Shown: one piece after another, positions 35,512-43,997 of the stretch | How positions within the stretch are numbered: position 1 is the first letter of the stretch | Layout of the letters: every line of letters begins with the position of its first letter | Source of the DNA: Cellulosilyticum sp. I15G10I2 | GTDB taxonomy: Bacteria; Bacillota; Clostridia; Lachnospirales; Cellulosilyticaceae | Assembly: GCF_900095725.1 (NCBI RefSeq) | Contig: NZ_FMMP01000028.1 | Coordinates: forward strand, 355,227-419,226 | DNA length: 64,000 nt | Direction: 5' to 3' | The notes under the pieces: generated by a model | The model's input: only the letters and a program-made list of their open reading frames with translations | What the model was told of the DNA's origin: nothing | Databases searched by the model: none | Position numbers and translations under genes: made by a program

Positions 35512-36489
35512 CTATAAAGCTAAGGCATCTTCTCTCATACGTGCTGTATCTGCAGCATCCAGTATAATATCTGCTCCTTTAATATTATCCTCTAGTTGTT
35601 CTGTCTTTCTCGCACCACAAAGTACATTGACATTATCTCCTTGTGCGAGCAGCCAAGCAATAACAAGATGTGTTGGTGTACAGCTATACTTTTTACAAAG
35701 ATCCTGCCACCCCTCCACCATATTGACTACCTTCGCAAGATTTTCTGGCTGATACCATTTTTTGCCGTAACGGGCACTATTTACTTCCGGTACATAATCT
35801 TTTTTCATTTTACCTGTTAAAAGCCCTTGTTCAAGGGGCGAATAAGCTTGAAAAGTAATATTGTGCTTCTTGGCAAGTGGTAAAAGTTCCTCTTCAATAC
35901 GTCTGTCTATAAGACTATATTTTTCTTGTATGATATCAAGTTGTCCATACTTTACATATTCTTCAATATGCCAAGGCGTTACATTAGAAGCACCGATTGC
36001 TCTAATCTTGCCTTCCTTTTTTAGTTCATTCAGTGCTTCCATTGTTTCGCTGACTGGTACAAGAAAAGGCTCAACACTTTGCCAATGGGTAAAATAAACA
36101 TCAATATAATCTGTCCCTAAACGTCTTAGGCTCATCTCAACATCATCTTTAATAGCTTTTTTTGAAACATTCTTATAAACATCCCTGCCATCTCTGCTAA
36201 AATAATAGCTGCCCTCCTGATCAGTCCACCTTAGCCCACATTTTGTAGATACAAGTACGTTACTTCTTCTATCTTTAATGGCTTTACCAACTACTTCTTC
36301 ACTATGTCCAAAACCATATACAGGGGCAGTATCTACTAAGTTAATACCTTCTGCAATCGCTTCATGGATTGTCTTAATAGACTCATTATCATCATTCTGC
36401 CCCCACCAAGAACCGCCTCCAATAGCCCAAGTTCCAAGAGATACAACAGATGCTTTAAGATCTGATTGTCCAATTTGTTTATAAATCAT
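35512..36489 (-). CDS. Aldo/keto reductase
   Basis: 325 aa TIM-barrel NADPH oxidoreductase. The catalytic tetrad is visible: Asp and Tyr in LVDTAPVYGFGHSE, Lys in VSTKCGLRW and His in DVYFTHWQS. Cofactor segment CGARKTEQLEDNI near the C-terminus. Similar to YqkF/IolS-type enzymes; the physiological substrate is unknown. Confidence 0.9.
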   Translation of the reverse strand: MIYKQIGQSDLKASVVSLGTWAIGGGSWWGQNDDNESIKTIHEAIAEGINLVDTAPVYGFGHSEEVVGKAIKDRRSNVLVSTKCGLRWTDQEGSYYFSRDGRDVYKNVSKKAIKDDVEMSLRRLGTDYIDVYFTHWQSVEPFLVPVSETMEALNELKKEGKIRAIGASNVTPWHIEEYVKYGQLDIIQEKYSLIDRRIEEELLPLAKKHNITFQAYSPLEQGLLTGKMKKDYVPEVNSARYGKKWYQPENLAKVVNMVEGWQDLCKKYSCTPTHLVIAWLLAQGDNVNVLCGARKTEQLEDNIKGADIILDAADTARMREDALAL

Positions 36490-36801
36490 ATTATGCCTCC
36501 TATCAAATAGTCTTCTAATATCATTTTCTTTTATTATACAGGCTTCCTAGGCCTTGCTTCTTATTATATCACAATCTTCTTTAATGCCTAAATACATATT
36601 AATTTTAAATATAATAACTATTATAAACTGTGAATATTCCCTGTTCATAATTTTGGCTGACAAGACGAAAGTACTTTTAGCTTATTAGCGTAGCAAAAAC
36701 AAAGCTTCTTCAAGAGTCAATGATTATCTTATTACCATTGACTCTTGAAGAAGCTTTAATAGATCTATTATCTCACTGTCTAATATTATTTATATTCTAC
36801 A
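36490..36801. other. Gene-free stretch with the terminator of the DUF4367 gene
   Basis: About 310 bases. It holds the promoter region of the aldo/keto reductase (36490-36600, not resolved) and, at 36701-36757, a 22-bp perfect hairpin. Nothing else recognised. Confidence 0.5.
36693..36757 (-). terminator. Terminator of the ECF sigma/DUF4367 operon
   Basis: 22-bp perfect stem (36701-36722 with 36736-36757), 13-nt loop, followed on the minus strand by TTTGTTTTTG. It lies 45 bases past the DUF4367 stop codon. Confidence 0.75.
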
Positions 36802-37722
36802 TTACTTAATGGACTCAGCAATCTTAATCAACTCTTCTTTGCCAACTTCTCCCTCTGTCTTAGCGCCACTTAAAAAGTATATGTTTCCATATATTTCCCA
36901 GTCTAGACTTCTATCGCCATGTAAAATAGCATCTTCACCATTGATTTTTATTTTTTTCAGATTTCCCGGAGTACTTCCTATAGTAGCAGTTCCTTCATCC
37001 GCATACCTTTGCTGCATATAAATATATCTTTCTGCTGTTAGATGTGAAAAATAGAGGGAAATGTACTTAGTATCTTTCACAATACCTTTTTCATCTTTAT
37101 AAAACTCAGCCCTGTCAAATACATACCCTTCTGGTAAGTAAGAAGGCAAAATGACCTTGAAACAAGTATAGTCATTTAATCTTTCTGAATCCTTAATGAC
37201 TAGCGTATCTTCTGCTCTTGATTTTTCTCCTTGTGTTACTGTTACAATCTCTCCACTGGGCTTAGCACTTTCAATTCTTTCTCCATCTACTGTATAAATA
37301 TCTTTTGTTTCTTCTGTAAAGTAATCTATGGGCTTACCCTCTTTATCAAAAATCTTCCCCTTTAAAGAAGGAGGCACGGGGCTCTCTTTAACGCCACTAT
37401 CTTCATATTGTATAGCGGTTACATGTCCTAAGGATATTTGCATTATAATTTTTTCTACTAGCTCTTGTGCAAAAGTCGTTTGCATACTAAGTGTTGTTAC
37501 CAGTGCAATGGCTGCTACCGCTAGGCCTGCTTTTTTAACTTTCTGCACTAACTTCATATTATTTACTCCTTCAGACTCATTGAGATTTTTTAGGGTCTTC
37601 ATATACACTGTTTCTTTATTACTACTTTTGCTAAAATCCACGGCGATTAACTGTCTTGTTAAGTCTAAAAACGCACTATCTATTTCCTTATCTCTTTCTT
37701 CTTTGAAATGATCTTGATGCAT
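36802..37722 (-). CDS. DUF4367 membrane protein, putative anti-sigma factor
   Basis: 306 aa. A charged cytosolic N-terminus of ~60 residues is followed by one TM (AGLAVAAIALVTTLSM) and an extracellular region; the last ~110 residues (FKVILPSYLPEGYVFD..., then a GxDAILHGDRS-like segment and WEIYGNIYFLSGA) fit DUF4367. It starts where the ECF sigma gene stops (1-nt overlap). Such paired proteins usually act as membrane anti-sigma factors; direct binding is inferred. Confidence 0.82.
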   Translation of the reverse strand: MHQDHFKEERDKEIDSAFLDLTRQLIAVDFSKSSNKETVYMKTLKNLNESEGVNNMKLVQKVKKAGLAVAAIALVTTLSMQTTFAQELVEKIIMQISLGHVTAIQYEDSGVKESPVPPSLKGKIFDKEGKPIDYFTEETKDIYTVDGERIESAKPSGEIVTVTQGEKSRAEDTLVIKDSERLNDYTCFKVILPSYLPEGYVFDRAEFYKDEKGIVKDTKYISLYFSHLTAERYIYMQQRYADEGTATIGSTPGNLKKIKINGEDAILHGDRSLDWEIYGNIYFLSGAKTEGEVGKEELIKIAESIK

Positions 37723-38270
37723 TACTCATCCTCTCCTTCCAGCTTAGTCTTTAATTTCTTCATAATACGATAAAGCTTTACGCCCACATTACTTTCGCTC
37801 ATGCCTAAAATCTGTGCTATTTCCTTATTTTTAAGACTTGCACCAAACTTATACGCTATAAGATGCCTTTCATTCTCTTCCAGTACTTTAATAGCCTCTA
37901 GGAGCTCACTACTTGTTTCTCTGCTTATAATTAACGCCTCCGGCTCTTTGCTGGCAGATTTTAAATGCAGTATACTATCTATTGAAATCCATTGATGCTT
38001 TTTTTTACTTCTAAAATAATCATTTACTACATTCCTTACAATTGCAAATAACCAAACTTCAAAATTTGACCTTTCCTCCTTATAAGTATGTAGCTTAAGC
38101 ATAATCTTCTCAAACACTTGACTTGTTAAATCCTCTGATACATATTGGCAATGCACACGGTAATAAATGCAGTTATAAACTCTCTTATAATAAGTTTCAA
38201 ATAAATATGTAAGCTCCTGCTCCCTGACTTCGCATTGATTTAGGCAGCCTTGTATAGCAACTTCCTCCAT
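37722..38270 (-). CDS. ECF-type RNA polymerase sigma factor
   Basis: 182 aa. Region 2 (LFETYYKRVYNCIYYRV... DLTSQVFEKIMLKL ... FEVWLFAIVRNVVNDYFR) and region 4 (LKNKEIAQILGMSESNVGVKLYRIMKKLK) are intact. It is translationally coupled to the DUF4367 gene downstream. The target regulon is not evident. Confidence 0.9.
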   Translation of the reverse strand: MEEVAIQGCLNQCEVREQELTYLFETYYKRVYNCIYYRVHCQYVSEDLTSQVFEKIMLKLHTYKEERSNFEVWLFAIVRNVVNDYFRSKKKHQWISIDSILHLKSASKEPEALIISRETSSELLEAIKVLEENERHLIAYKFGASLKNKEIAQILGMSESNVGVKLYRIMKKLKTKLEGEDE

Positions 38271-38499
38271 TCTTAAAACTCCTTCCTTACAAACCTAATG
38301 ACTTAGCTAAGTTATTACATAGGTTAATACGTAATACTTTATATTTCATTACACCTCTTTTAAATCTTTTTATAATTATGGGTAAGCTGTATCTTAAATT
38401 TTTATATCTGACTAAATCAAAGAATCCTTTACAAATAGTCTTTGTAAAGGTAGGATAGTATAGAACATATTAATGTATTAAATTAAATGAGGTGACAAA

Positions 38500-38733
38500 A
38501 TGGATGATAATAAAGCATTAGAGGTACTAAAAATATTTTACTATGGCTGTAAAAGTATGACTGAGCTTACTACTAAAGCAAAAGTCTCTAAGATAGAAGC
38601 AAGTAACATATTAAAAAACGCAAGAGATTGTCAGTTAATTTCTTACAGTACTAAATATTATGGAGAAGTTTTTGATAAGGTTAGAAAAGATAAATTAGGT
38701 GCTTACTTAAGGAAACATAATATTATTGAATAA
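38500..38733 (+). CDS. Small predicted HTH protein
   Basis: 77 aa with RBS GAGGTG. Residues ~17-60 (SMTELTTKAKVSKIEASNIL, then a KNARDCQLISYSTKYYG wing-like end) suggest a small winged helix. No family recognised. It is on the opposite strand to both neighbours. Confidence 0.6.
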   Translation: MDDNKALEVLKIFYYGCKSMTELTTKAKVSKIEASNILKNARDCQLISYSTKYYGEVFDKVRKDKLGAYLRKHNIIE

Positions 38734-38787
38734 ACCTTTATAACTTATAAGCATCTCGCTTAGCCCTTTACACGGCAAGTAAGATGC

Positions 38788-39453
38788 CTATAGTGTCATA
38801 TAGCGCCCATATGCCGCTAAAAACTCTTGCTTTTTTTTATAATCTGGTATAATACTCCCAACACGTCTCCAAAAAGACCTGTCATGATTCATATGCATCA
38901 GGTGACATAGTTCATGAACGATCACATAATCTATAACCTCGACCGGAGCCATAGCCAGTCTATAATTAAAAGTTATTCTTTTATCTGAACTACAGCTTCC
39001 CCAGTGGGTCTTAGATTCTGTTATTTCAACCGTTTTAGGTTTTACGCCAAGCTGTTTTTCATAGATCTTTATCCGTTTCGCTACCACATCCTTGCAGCTG
39101 GAAACATAAAATTTTTTGAGACTCTTTTTGAGTTCATCCTCTTCTAACTCTATGTTATCTATTAATTCATGAAGCAAGTACTCTTTTCCAAGATGAAGAA
39201 ACTTTCCCTCCTCATGATATGCTTTTGGCTTTGTAACTTCTTTTAATTTTTTGATCCTCTGCAGCCCTTCTAATATCCACTTACTATTTAGCTCTACAGT
39301 TTTTATGATCGTTTCTTCGCTAGTATGCTTGGGTGCCTTAATCGTTATAAAACCTGTTGATTCTATATGAATGGATAATTTCTTCCCCTTACCATACTGC
39401 ACATTGCATTCTATTATATTATTCTCTATTTCAATTTTCATACGTACCATCAC
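38788..39453 (-). CDS. YgjP-like (DUF45) zinc metallopeptidase
   Basis: 221 aa. C-terminal zinc motif HELCH followed by LMHMNHDRSFW, typical of M48-related YgjP/WLM proteins; upstream TESKTHWGSCSSDKRITFNYRL is the other family signature. N-terminal half contains SIHIESTGFITIKAPKHTS. Role uncertain, often found near restriction systems, but not here. Confidence 0.9.
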   Translation of the reverse strand: MMVRMKIEIENNIIECNVQYGKGKKLSIHIESTGFITIKAPKHTSEETIIKTVELNSKWILEGLQRIKKLKEVTKPKAYHEEGKFLHLGKEYLLHELIDNIELEEDELKKSLKKFYVSSCKDVVAKRIKIYEKQLGVKPKTVEITESKTHWGSCSSDKRITFNYRLAMAPVEVIDYVIVHELCHLMHMNHDRSFWRRVGSIIPDYKKKQEFLAAYGRYMTL

Positions 39454-39490
39454 TTCTGTCAGTTATTTTGCTGGTGTTTGTTTTGCATTT

Positions 39491-40246
39491 TTAGGCGTTT
39501 TTTACTTTAACTTTTACCATAAATTCATACCCATTAGGTGCGGTATTTTTATTGAAATCAACAATCCCGGTTTTTCCCTGATGTTCCAGTGACAACATTA
39601 AGTGACACAGTGCAATACCAATGTCAATCTGATTCATTTTCCCATAAAGGGGTGCTTTAATAAAATTTAACTTTTCGCGGCTTACTGTTATTTCATTCAT
39701 ATCCCCGCTGAAAAACCAAGGCTGACTATTAGAAGCCGAAGGCGCCAAGCGAACAGGCTCTAACAATTCTTCTGCACTACTTATGCTTGAGATAGCGTCT
39801 ATGCTCTTTCGCCTAAATTCAGAAGCATCAGTTCTGTGTACTCGCTCCTCAGTATTGCCAAAGGCAAGCATAATAACAAACTTCATACCATTTTTCATAG
39901 TTGGAATATCTTTTGAAAGCTTTGCCATCCCCAGCCAGCAGCTGCCTAAATGATTGGCCGAAAGATAAAGGTCAATCTGCTGCAACAAATAACCCGCATT
40001 CATTAAATACCCCTCTTTTTCCTCAGAAAAAAGACAAATATAATGAGGTGCTTTAATCGGCAATAGATTTTTTACATGCTCCTCACTTATATAAGAAAAC
40101 GCATAGCCAATACTTGCATCAAGCGGTCTAGCATTATTGGCATATTCTTTTACTTTAGTAAGCACTTCATCCGTAAGTGGTGTTTGAGTATATTTACGAA
40201 TAGATTTTCTTTTAGAAATTGTATTAAAAAGCTGTGTATTTGTCAT
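39491..40246 (-). CDS. Nitroreductase-family protein (TM1586-like)
   Basis: 251 aa containing two half-domains: an N-terminal SKRKSIRKYTQTPLT segment and a C-terminal APSASNSQPWFF segment, both FMN-contacting elements of the nitroreductase fold. Matches the 'putative TM nitroreductase' family in which two halves are fused. Substrate unknown. Confidence 0.85.
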   Translation of the reverse strand: MTNTQLFNTISKRKSIRKYTQTPLTDEVLTKVKEYANNARPLDASIGYAFSYISEEHVKNLLPIKAPHYICLFSEEKEGYLMNAGYLLQQIDLYLSANHLGSCWLGMAKLSKDIPTMKNGMKFVIMLAFGNTEERVHRTDASEFRRKSIDAISSISSAEELLEPVRLAPSASNSQPWFFSGDMNEITVSREKLNFIKAPLYGKMNQIDIGIALCHLMLSLEHQGKTGIVDFNKNTAPNGYEFMVKVKVKNA

Positions 40247-41041
40247 CCTATTACCTCCTGATATTTACTGGCTCCTGATCTTTTACTTGCCTTTCGTTAT
40301 GCTTTGATTCTATACTAATGCTTAATCGTTTTCAAGTAATAAGCTTAGTGAATTTTTCTCTTGTAATAAATCTAAACCGCGGATAAAAATCAAGTACACT
40401 ATCATTTGCAAAAAGATAAAGAAGATTAGAATTATCATCCCATTCTGTTATAACTTTTTCAATAAGTATTCGTCTTCCCCCTACGACTGTCCGCAAACTA
40501 CTAGTCATAGTTCTGGGTAGGTCCGCAGGGGAATTTTAGGGTTCTCCAGTTACTCACTTGCGTATTTCTAAAAATCTAAGCACTTTCTTCAAATGAACGG
40601 TCGAAACTCGCGAATTATAAAATTTGCATACAAATTTTATAATTGCTGCTCAAACAGTCTCCCTAAAAACCATTTGAATAAACTGCTAAGATTTTCTTAA
40701 CGAAATACTCCAGAGGCAACTTCCGAACCCTAAAATCTCCTCTGCTAAGCTTTGAATTAGTTTGTAGACAGTCTGCCTCGCCCCCACTAGGCTTTATCTA
40801 TCACAACAGTCCCCATTTGTATATATCGTTTTTATTCTCCTAGCACTAAAAACTCCCTGTTGTCTATATTTTATTAGTCTCTTTCAATATAGCAATCCTT
40901 TGAATTTTTTCAAGACAAAAAATCCCACGCTCATTTTAATTTCAAAAAGTTGTAAGACTTTATTCAGATGTACTTCAAAAGATTTAACCCCCCAATACAC
41001 AGTTTAGGAAAACTACTGAATTGTCATATACCGTTTATTAC
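40247..41041. other. Gene-free island containing repeat A2
   Basis: About 800 bases without a credible ORF. Repeat A copy 2 fills 40485-40773. The flanks (40247-40484 and 40774-41041) are AT-rich and I see no RNA gene or transposase remnant in them. Confidence 0.6.
40485..40773. repeat. Structured non-coding repeat A, copy 2 (inverted)
   Basis: Inverse orientation to 429-614. It folds into one long hairpin: outer arms 40485-40500 / 40758-40773 (14 of 16 matches), next arms ~40526-40543 / ~40725-40745, then the conserved core. The apex carries an extra perfect 13-bp palindrome (~40613-40644) absent from copy 1. Arm sequences differ from copy 1 but pair with each other. Confidence 0.75.
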
Positions 41042-41081
41042 AAAAAGACTATCCCCTTTGATTATCAATGGATATAGTCTT
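41042..41081 (-). terminator. Terminator of the cysteine hydrolase gene
   Basis: Stem AAGACTATCC / GGATATAGTCTT with a 2-nt bulge, followed by T5 on the minus strand; it overlaps the last codons of the gene. Confidence 0.65.
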
Positions 41082-41619
41082 CATTGGAGGCATTTATTCT
41101 TTTAATAATTTTATCCACATCAACAACCTGAGCAAAACGATTATGCCAAATTTTATTTTCATAGTACTCACATAAAACTTCTGCAGTTGCTAGTGTATTA
41201 TCAAAAGTGGTAGTTGTCCCTCTAGGAATAGTTATATTATATTCATATTCAAAAGCAACTCGGCAAGTAGTATCAAAGCAATACTCCACTTGCATGCCAC
41301 AAAGAATTAAATTCTTTGCCCCTATACTATCTAAATGCTCTTTTAATCCAGTTTTTCTAAAAGAACTCGTAAAATGCTTTTCAATTATTACTTCATCATT
41401 AAGTGGTGCTATATCCTCAAATACTTTCCAGCCCTTACTACCAGCTTCTAATTCTGTTCCTATGCCATCATCATGACAAATATAAATAACTGGGATTTTA
41501 TGCGCTCTACAGCTCGTTAAAATAGTTTTAATGTTGTCCAAAACCTTATTTTTATTATAAGGATTTTTTTCAATTAAAGCTGTTTGCATATCAATTATTA
41601 TCATCGCATCGTACTTCAT
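41065..41619 (-). CDS. Isochorismatase-like cysteine hydrolase
   Basis: 184 aa from the ATG at 41619 (MKYDAMIIIDMQ): GGAGG lies 8 nt upstream inside the longer frame. Catalytic triad: Asp in IIIDMQ, Lys in IEKHFTSSF and Cys in MQVEYCFDTTCR. The family includes nicotinamidases, ureidoacrylate and N-carbamoylsarcosine hydrolases; the specific substrate cannot be told. It is flanked on both sides by non-coding islands with repeats A2 and B2. Confidence 0.88.
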   Translation of the reverse strand: MKYDAMIIIDMQTALIEKNPYNKNKVLDNIKTILTSCRAHKIPVIYICHDDGIGTELEAGSKGWKVFEDIAPLNDEVIIEKHFTSSFRKTGLKEHLDSIGAKNLILCGMQVEYCFDTTCRVAFEYEYNITIPRGTTTTFDNTLATAEVLCEYYENKIWHNRFAQVVDVDKIIKRINASNEDYIH

Positions 41620-42126
41620 CTCATGTTCCTCCATAAATTTTATTGCCATTCCATAAAATCTTGTAATTACTGATATGTACTATCTTTAATTCAATTTTAA
41701 ACTTATTATACAATATGAACCTAATTGTTGTTAACTGTTCATTTGCAATAATCTATGTTGTTTCTACCAAACTGGCGTTCACATTCACCTTATACATAAC
41801 TGCAGCAACGACTAATCGAATTGACATCCCACTACTAAAATACTTACACCCTTCTTATAAATAGCAAAACTCATAAGTCGTTGATAGTCATTAATTTACG
41901 AGTTATCTATTAATATCTGCGAGTATTTTCACATGCGACGCACGGTTTAGGAACCCGGCATTCTTTTAAAGTAGATAAAAGTTATAAATAATATAGCTTG
42001 GTAGGGGGAGGGGTAACTTTCAGCTCGACTCGGGTTTGGCTGTGGGTAGGCGTGGAGAGATGAAAGTTACCCCTTCCCCTACCTTGCGGACGTAATACAA
42101 CTACTATTTCTACCCTTAAGCCCAAT
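41620..42126. other. Gene-free island containing hairpin B2
   Basis: About 500 bases without an ORF. A weak TTAACA/TATAAT promoter for the hydrolase lies around 41708-41740 (minus). Hairpin B2 occupies 42000-42083. Nothing else was recognised. Confidence 0.5.
42000..42083. repeat. Structured hairpin B, copy 2 (conserved loop, unique stem)
   Basis: A 23-bp stem (42000-42022 with 42061-42083), fully paired with one G.U, encloses a 38-nt loop that matches the B1 loop except for one extra T. The G.U is the 15th pair from the loop, the same position as in B1. Same orientation as B1. No T-run; not a terminator. Confidence 0.8.
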
Positions 42127-42152
42127 AAAAAAAAGGCTATCTGAAAAGCCTT
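42127..42152 (-). terminator. Terminator of the fab/acc operon
   Basis: AAGGCT/AGCCTT stem with an 8-nt loop followed on the minus strand by T8. It lies 48 bases past the accA stop codon. Confidence 0.85.
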
Positions 42153-42200
42153 CTCAACCTTTCAAATAACCTCTTAAATTATGCATAGAAGCGCAACCTG

Positions 42201-43142
42201 CTACTCCTCAAAATAAGCCCCATACTCCCTAAAGCGCTCATATCTCTCATTGACAAGTTCTTCACAATCCTTGATAACAAGTTCATCAAGCTGAGCTGCA
42301 ATATACGCTTTAAGTGCACGAGCTGCTTGTTCACGATCTTTATGAGCTCCGCCTACTGGTTCTTCTACAATATCATCTATAATGCCATATTCAAGCAAAT
42401 CCCTAGCTGTAATCTTCATGATGCCAGCTGCTTCTTTGGCTCTATTGCTATCCTTCCAAAGAATACTTGAAAAGCCTTCTGGTGAAAGAATGGAATAGGT
42501 CGTATTAGTCTGCATAAACACTCTGTCTGCTACACCAAGTGCCAGTGCACCTCCGCTGCCGCCTTCTCCAATAATACCGGATATAATAGGTACCTTAAGC
42601 CTTGCCATTTCAAGAAGATTTCTAGCTATTGCTTCGCCTTGTCCTCTTTCCTCAGCACCAATGCCACAATAAGCCCCTGGTGTATCTATAAGGCATACAA
42701 CAGGTCTGTTGAATTTCTCAGCCTGCTTCATAAGTCTTAGAGCTTTTCTATAACCTTCTGGATGAGGCATTCCAAAGTTTCTTTCTATATTTTCTTTTGC
42801 TGTATTGCCCTTATTCTGCACAATAATAGTTACTGTATGCTCACCGATTTTACCGATACCCCCTACAATAGCTTTATCATCTTTAAAAGCACGATCGCCA
42901 TGAAGTTCTATAAAATCTGTAACAATATTATCGATATAATACTGGGCTCTTGGTCTTTCTATTTTTCTTGCGATCTTAACTTTATCCCAAGGATCATACA
43001 AAGTTCCTGCTTTTTTTTCTAATCTATAGACAACTCCTTTAAGTCTTGTTATTTCATCAGTAATCTCTGGAGTTTGTTCTAATTGACTAAGCTGATTAAT
43101 GGCTTCGCCAAGAGCTTCGATCCGTTCTCTTATATTTTCCAT
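42201..43142 (-). CDS. accA: Acetyl-CoA carboxylase carboxyltransferase subunit alpha
   Basis: 313 aa. Residues 37-313 match the carboxyltransferase alpha domain: FIELHGDRAFKDDKAIVGGIG, NFGMPHPEGYRKALRLM, LIDTPGAYCGIGAEERGQ and GEGGSGGALALGVAD. It forms the heterotetramer with AccD that moves CO2 from biotin to acetyl-CoA. Last gene of the operon, abutting accD. Confidence 0.96.
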   Translation of the reverse strand: MENIRERIEALGEAINQLSQLEQTPEITDEITRLKGVVYRLEKKAGTLYDPWDKVKIARKIERPRAQYYIDNIVTDFIELHGDRAFKDDKAIVGGIGKIGEHTVTIIVQNKGNTAKENIERNFGMPHPEGYRKALRLMKQAEKFNRPVVCLIDTPGAYCGIGAEERGQGEAIARNLLEMARLKVPIISGIIGEGGSGGALALGVADRVFMQTNTTYSILSPEGFSSILWKDSNRAKEAAGIMKITARDLLEYGIIDDIVEEPVGGAHKDREQAARALKAYIAAQLDELVIKDCEELVNERYERFREYGAYFEE

Positions 43143-43997
43143 TTACTTAGCCTCCTTTTGATGGAGTTTTAATAAACGTCCAAGAGTTTCTCTCATCTCT
43201 TGTCTTTTGACAATGGCGTCTATCATACCATGCTCAAGCAGAAATTCTGCCCGTTGAAAACCTTCGGGTAGTTTTTGCTTAATGGTCTGCTCGATTACTC
43301 TAGGTCCTGCAAATCCAACGAGTGCACCTGGTTCTGCCAAAATGACATCCCCTAACATGGCAAAACTTGCTGTTACGCCTCCTGTAGTTGGGTCGGTAAG
43401 TACGCTTATATATAAAAGTCCACTTTCATCATGTCTGGCTAAAGCTGCACTTGTTTTTGCCATTTGCATTAAGGAGAAAATACCTTCCTGCATTCTCGCA
43501 CCGCCTGATGCTGTAAAAATAATAACTGGAAGTTTATGAAGTGTTGCATGTTCTATAGCTCTTGTCAGCTTTTCACCTACAACTGAGCCCATACTTCCCA
43601 TCATAAATCTCGAATCCATAATGCCAATAACTGTTTTTTGACCCTCTATTTCAGCTGTACCTGTTATAACAGCTTCTTTTTGATCCGTTTTATCAATATA
43701 ATTAACCAACTTTTTTTCATAGTCTGGGAACTCTAATGGATTGACACTCATCATATCTTTGTCGAGCTCACTAAAAGTTCCTTTATCAGCTATTGTTGCA
43801 AGCCTTGCTCTGGGCGAAAGAGGATAATAATATGAACAGTCCGGACATACGCCAAGCTGTGTTTTAAGATCTGTTTTATAGATACTTTTCTTACATCCTG
43901 GACATTGAACGTACATACCTTCTGGTATGCCTGTTTTTTTTGGCTGAGGATTCGCAGTAGCATATTTCTTTGATCGCTTAATGAAATTATCTAGCAT
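43143..43997 (-). CDS. accD: Acetyl-CoA carboxylase carboxyltransferase subunit beta
   Basis: 284 aa from the ATG at 43997 (MLDNFIKRSKKYA), favoured over 44003 because GGGAGAGG is then properly spaced. N-terminal zinc ribbon C-x2-C ... C-x2-C in VQCPGCKKSIYKTD and GVCPDCSYYY. Carboxyltransferase motifs MGSMGSVVGEKLTRAIEHA and FTASGGARMQEG. It overlaps accC by 11 nt. Confidence 0.96.
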   Translation of the reverse strand: MLDNFIKRSKKYATANPQPKKTGIPEGMYVQCPGCKKSIYKTDLKTQLGVCPDCSYYYPLSPRARLATIADKGTFSELDKDMMSVNPLEFPDYEKKLVNYIDKTDQKEAVITGTAEIEGQKTVIGIMDSRFMMGSMGSVVGEKLTRAIEHATLHKLPVIIFTASGGARMQEGIFSLMQMAKTSAALARHDESGLLYISVLTDPTTGGVTASFAMLGDVILAEPGALVGFAGPRVIEQTIKQKLPEGFQRAEFLLEHGMIDAIVKRQEMRETLGRLLKLHQKEAK

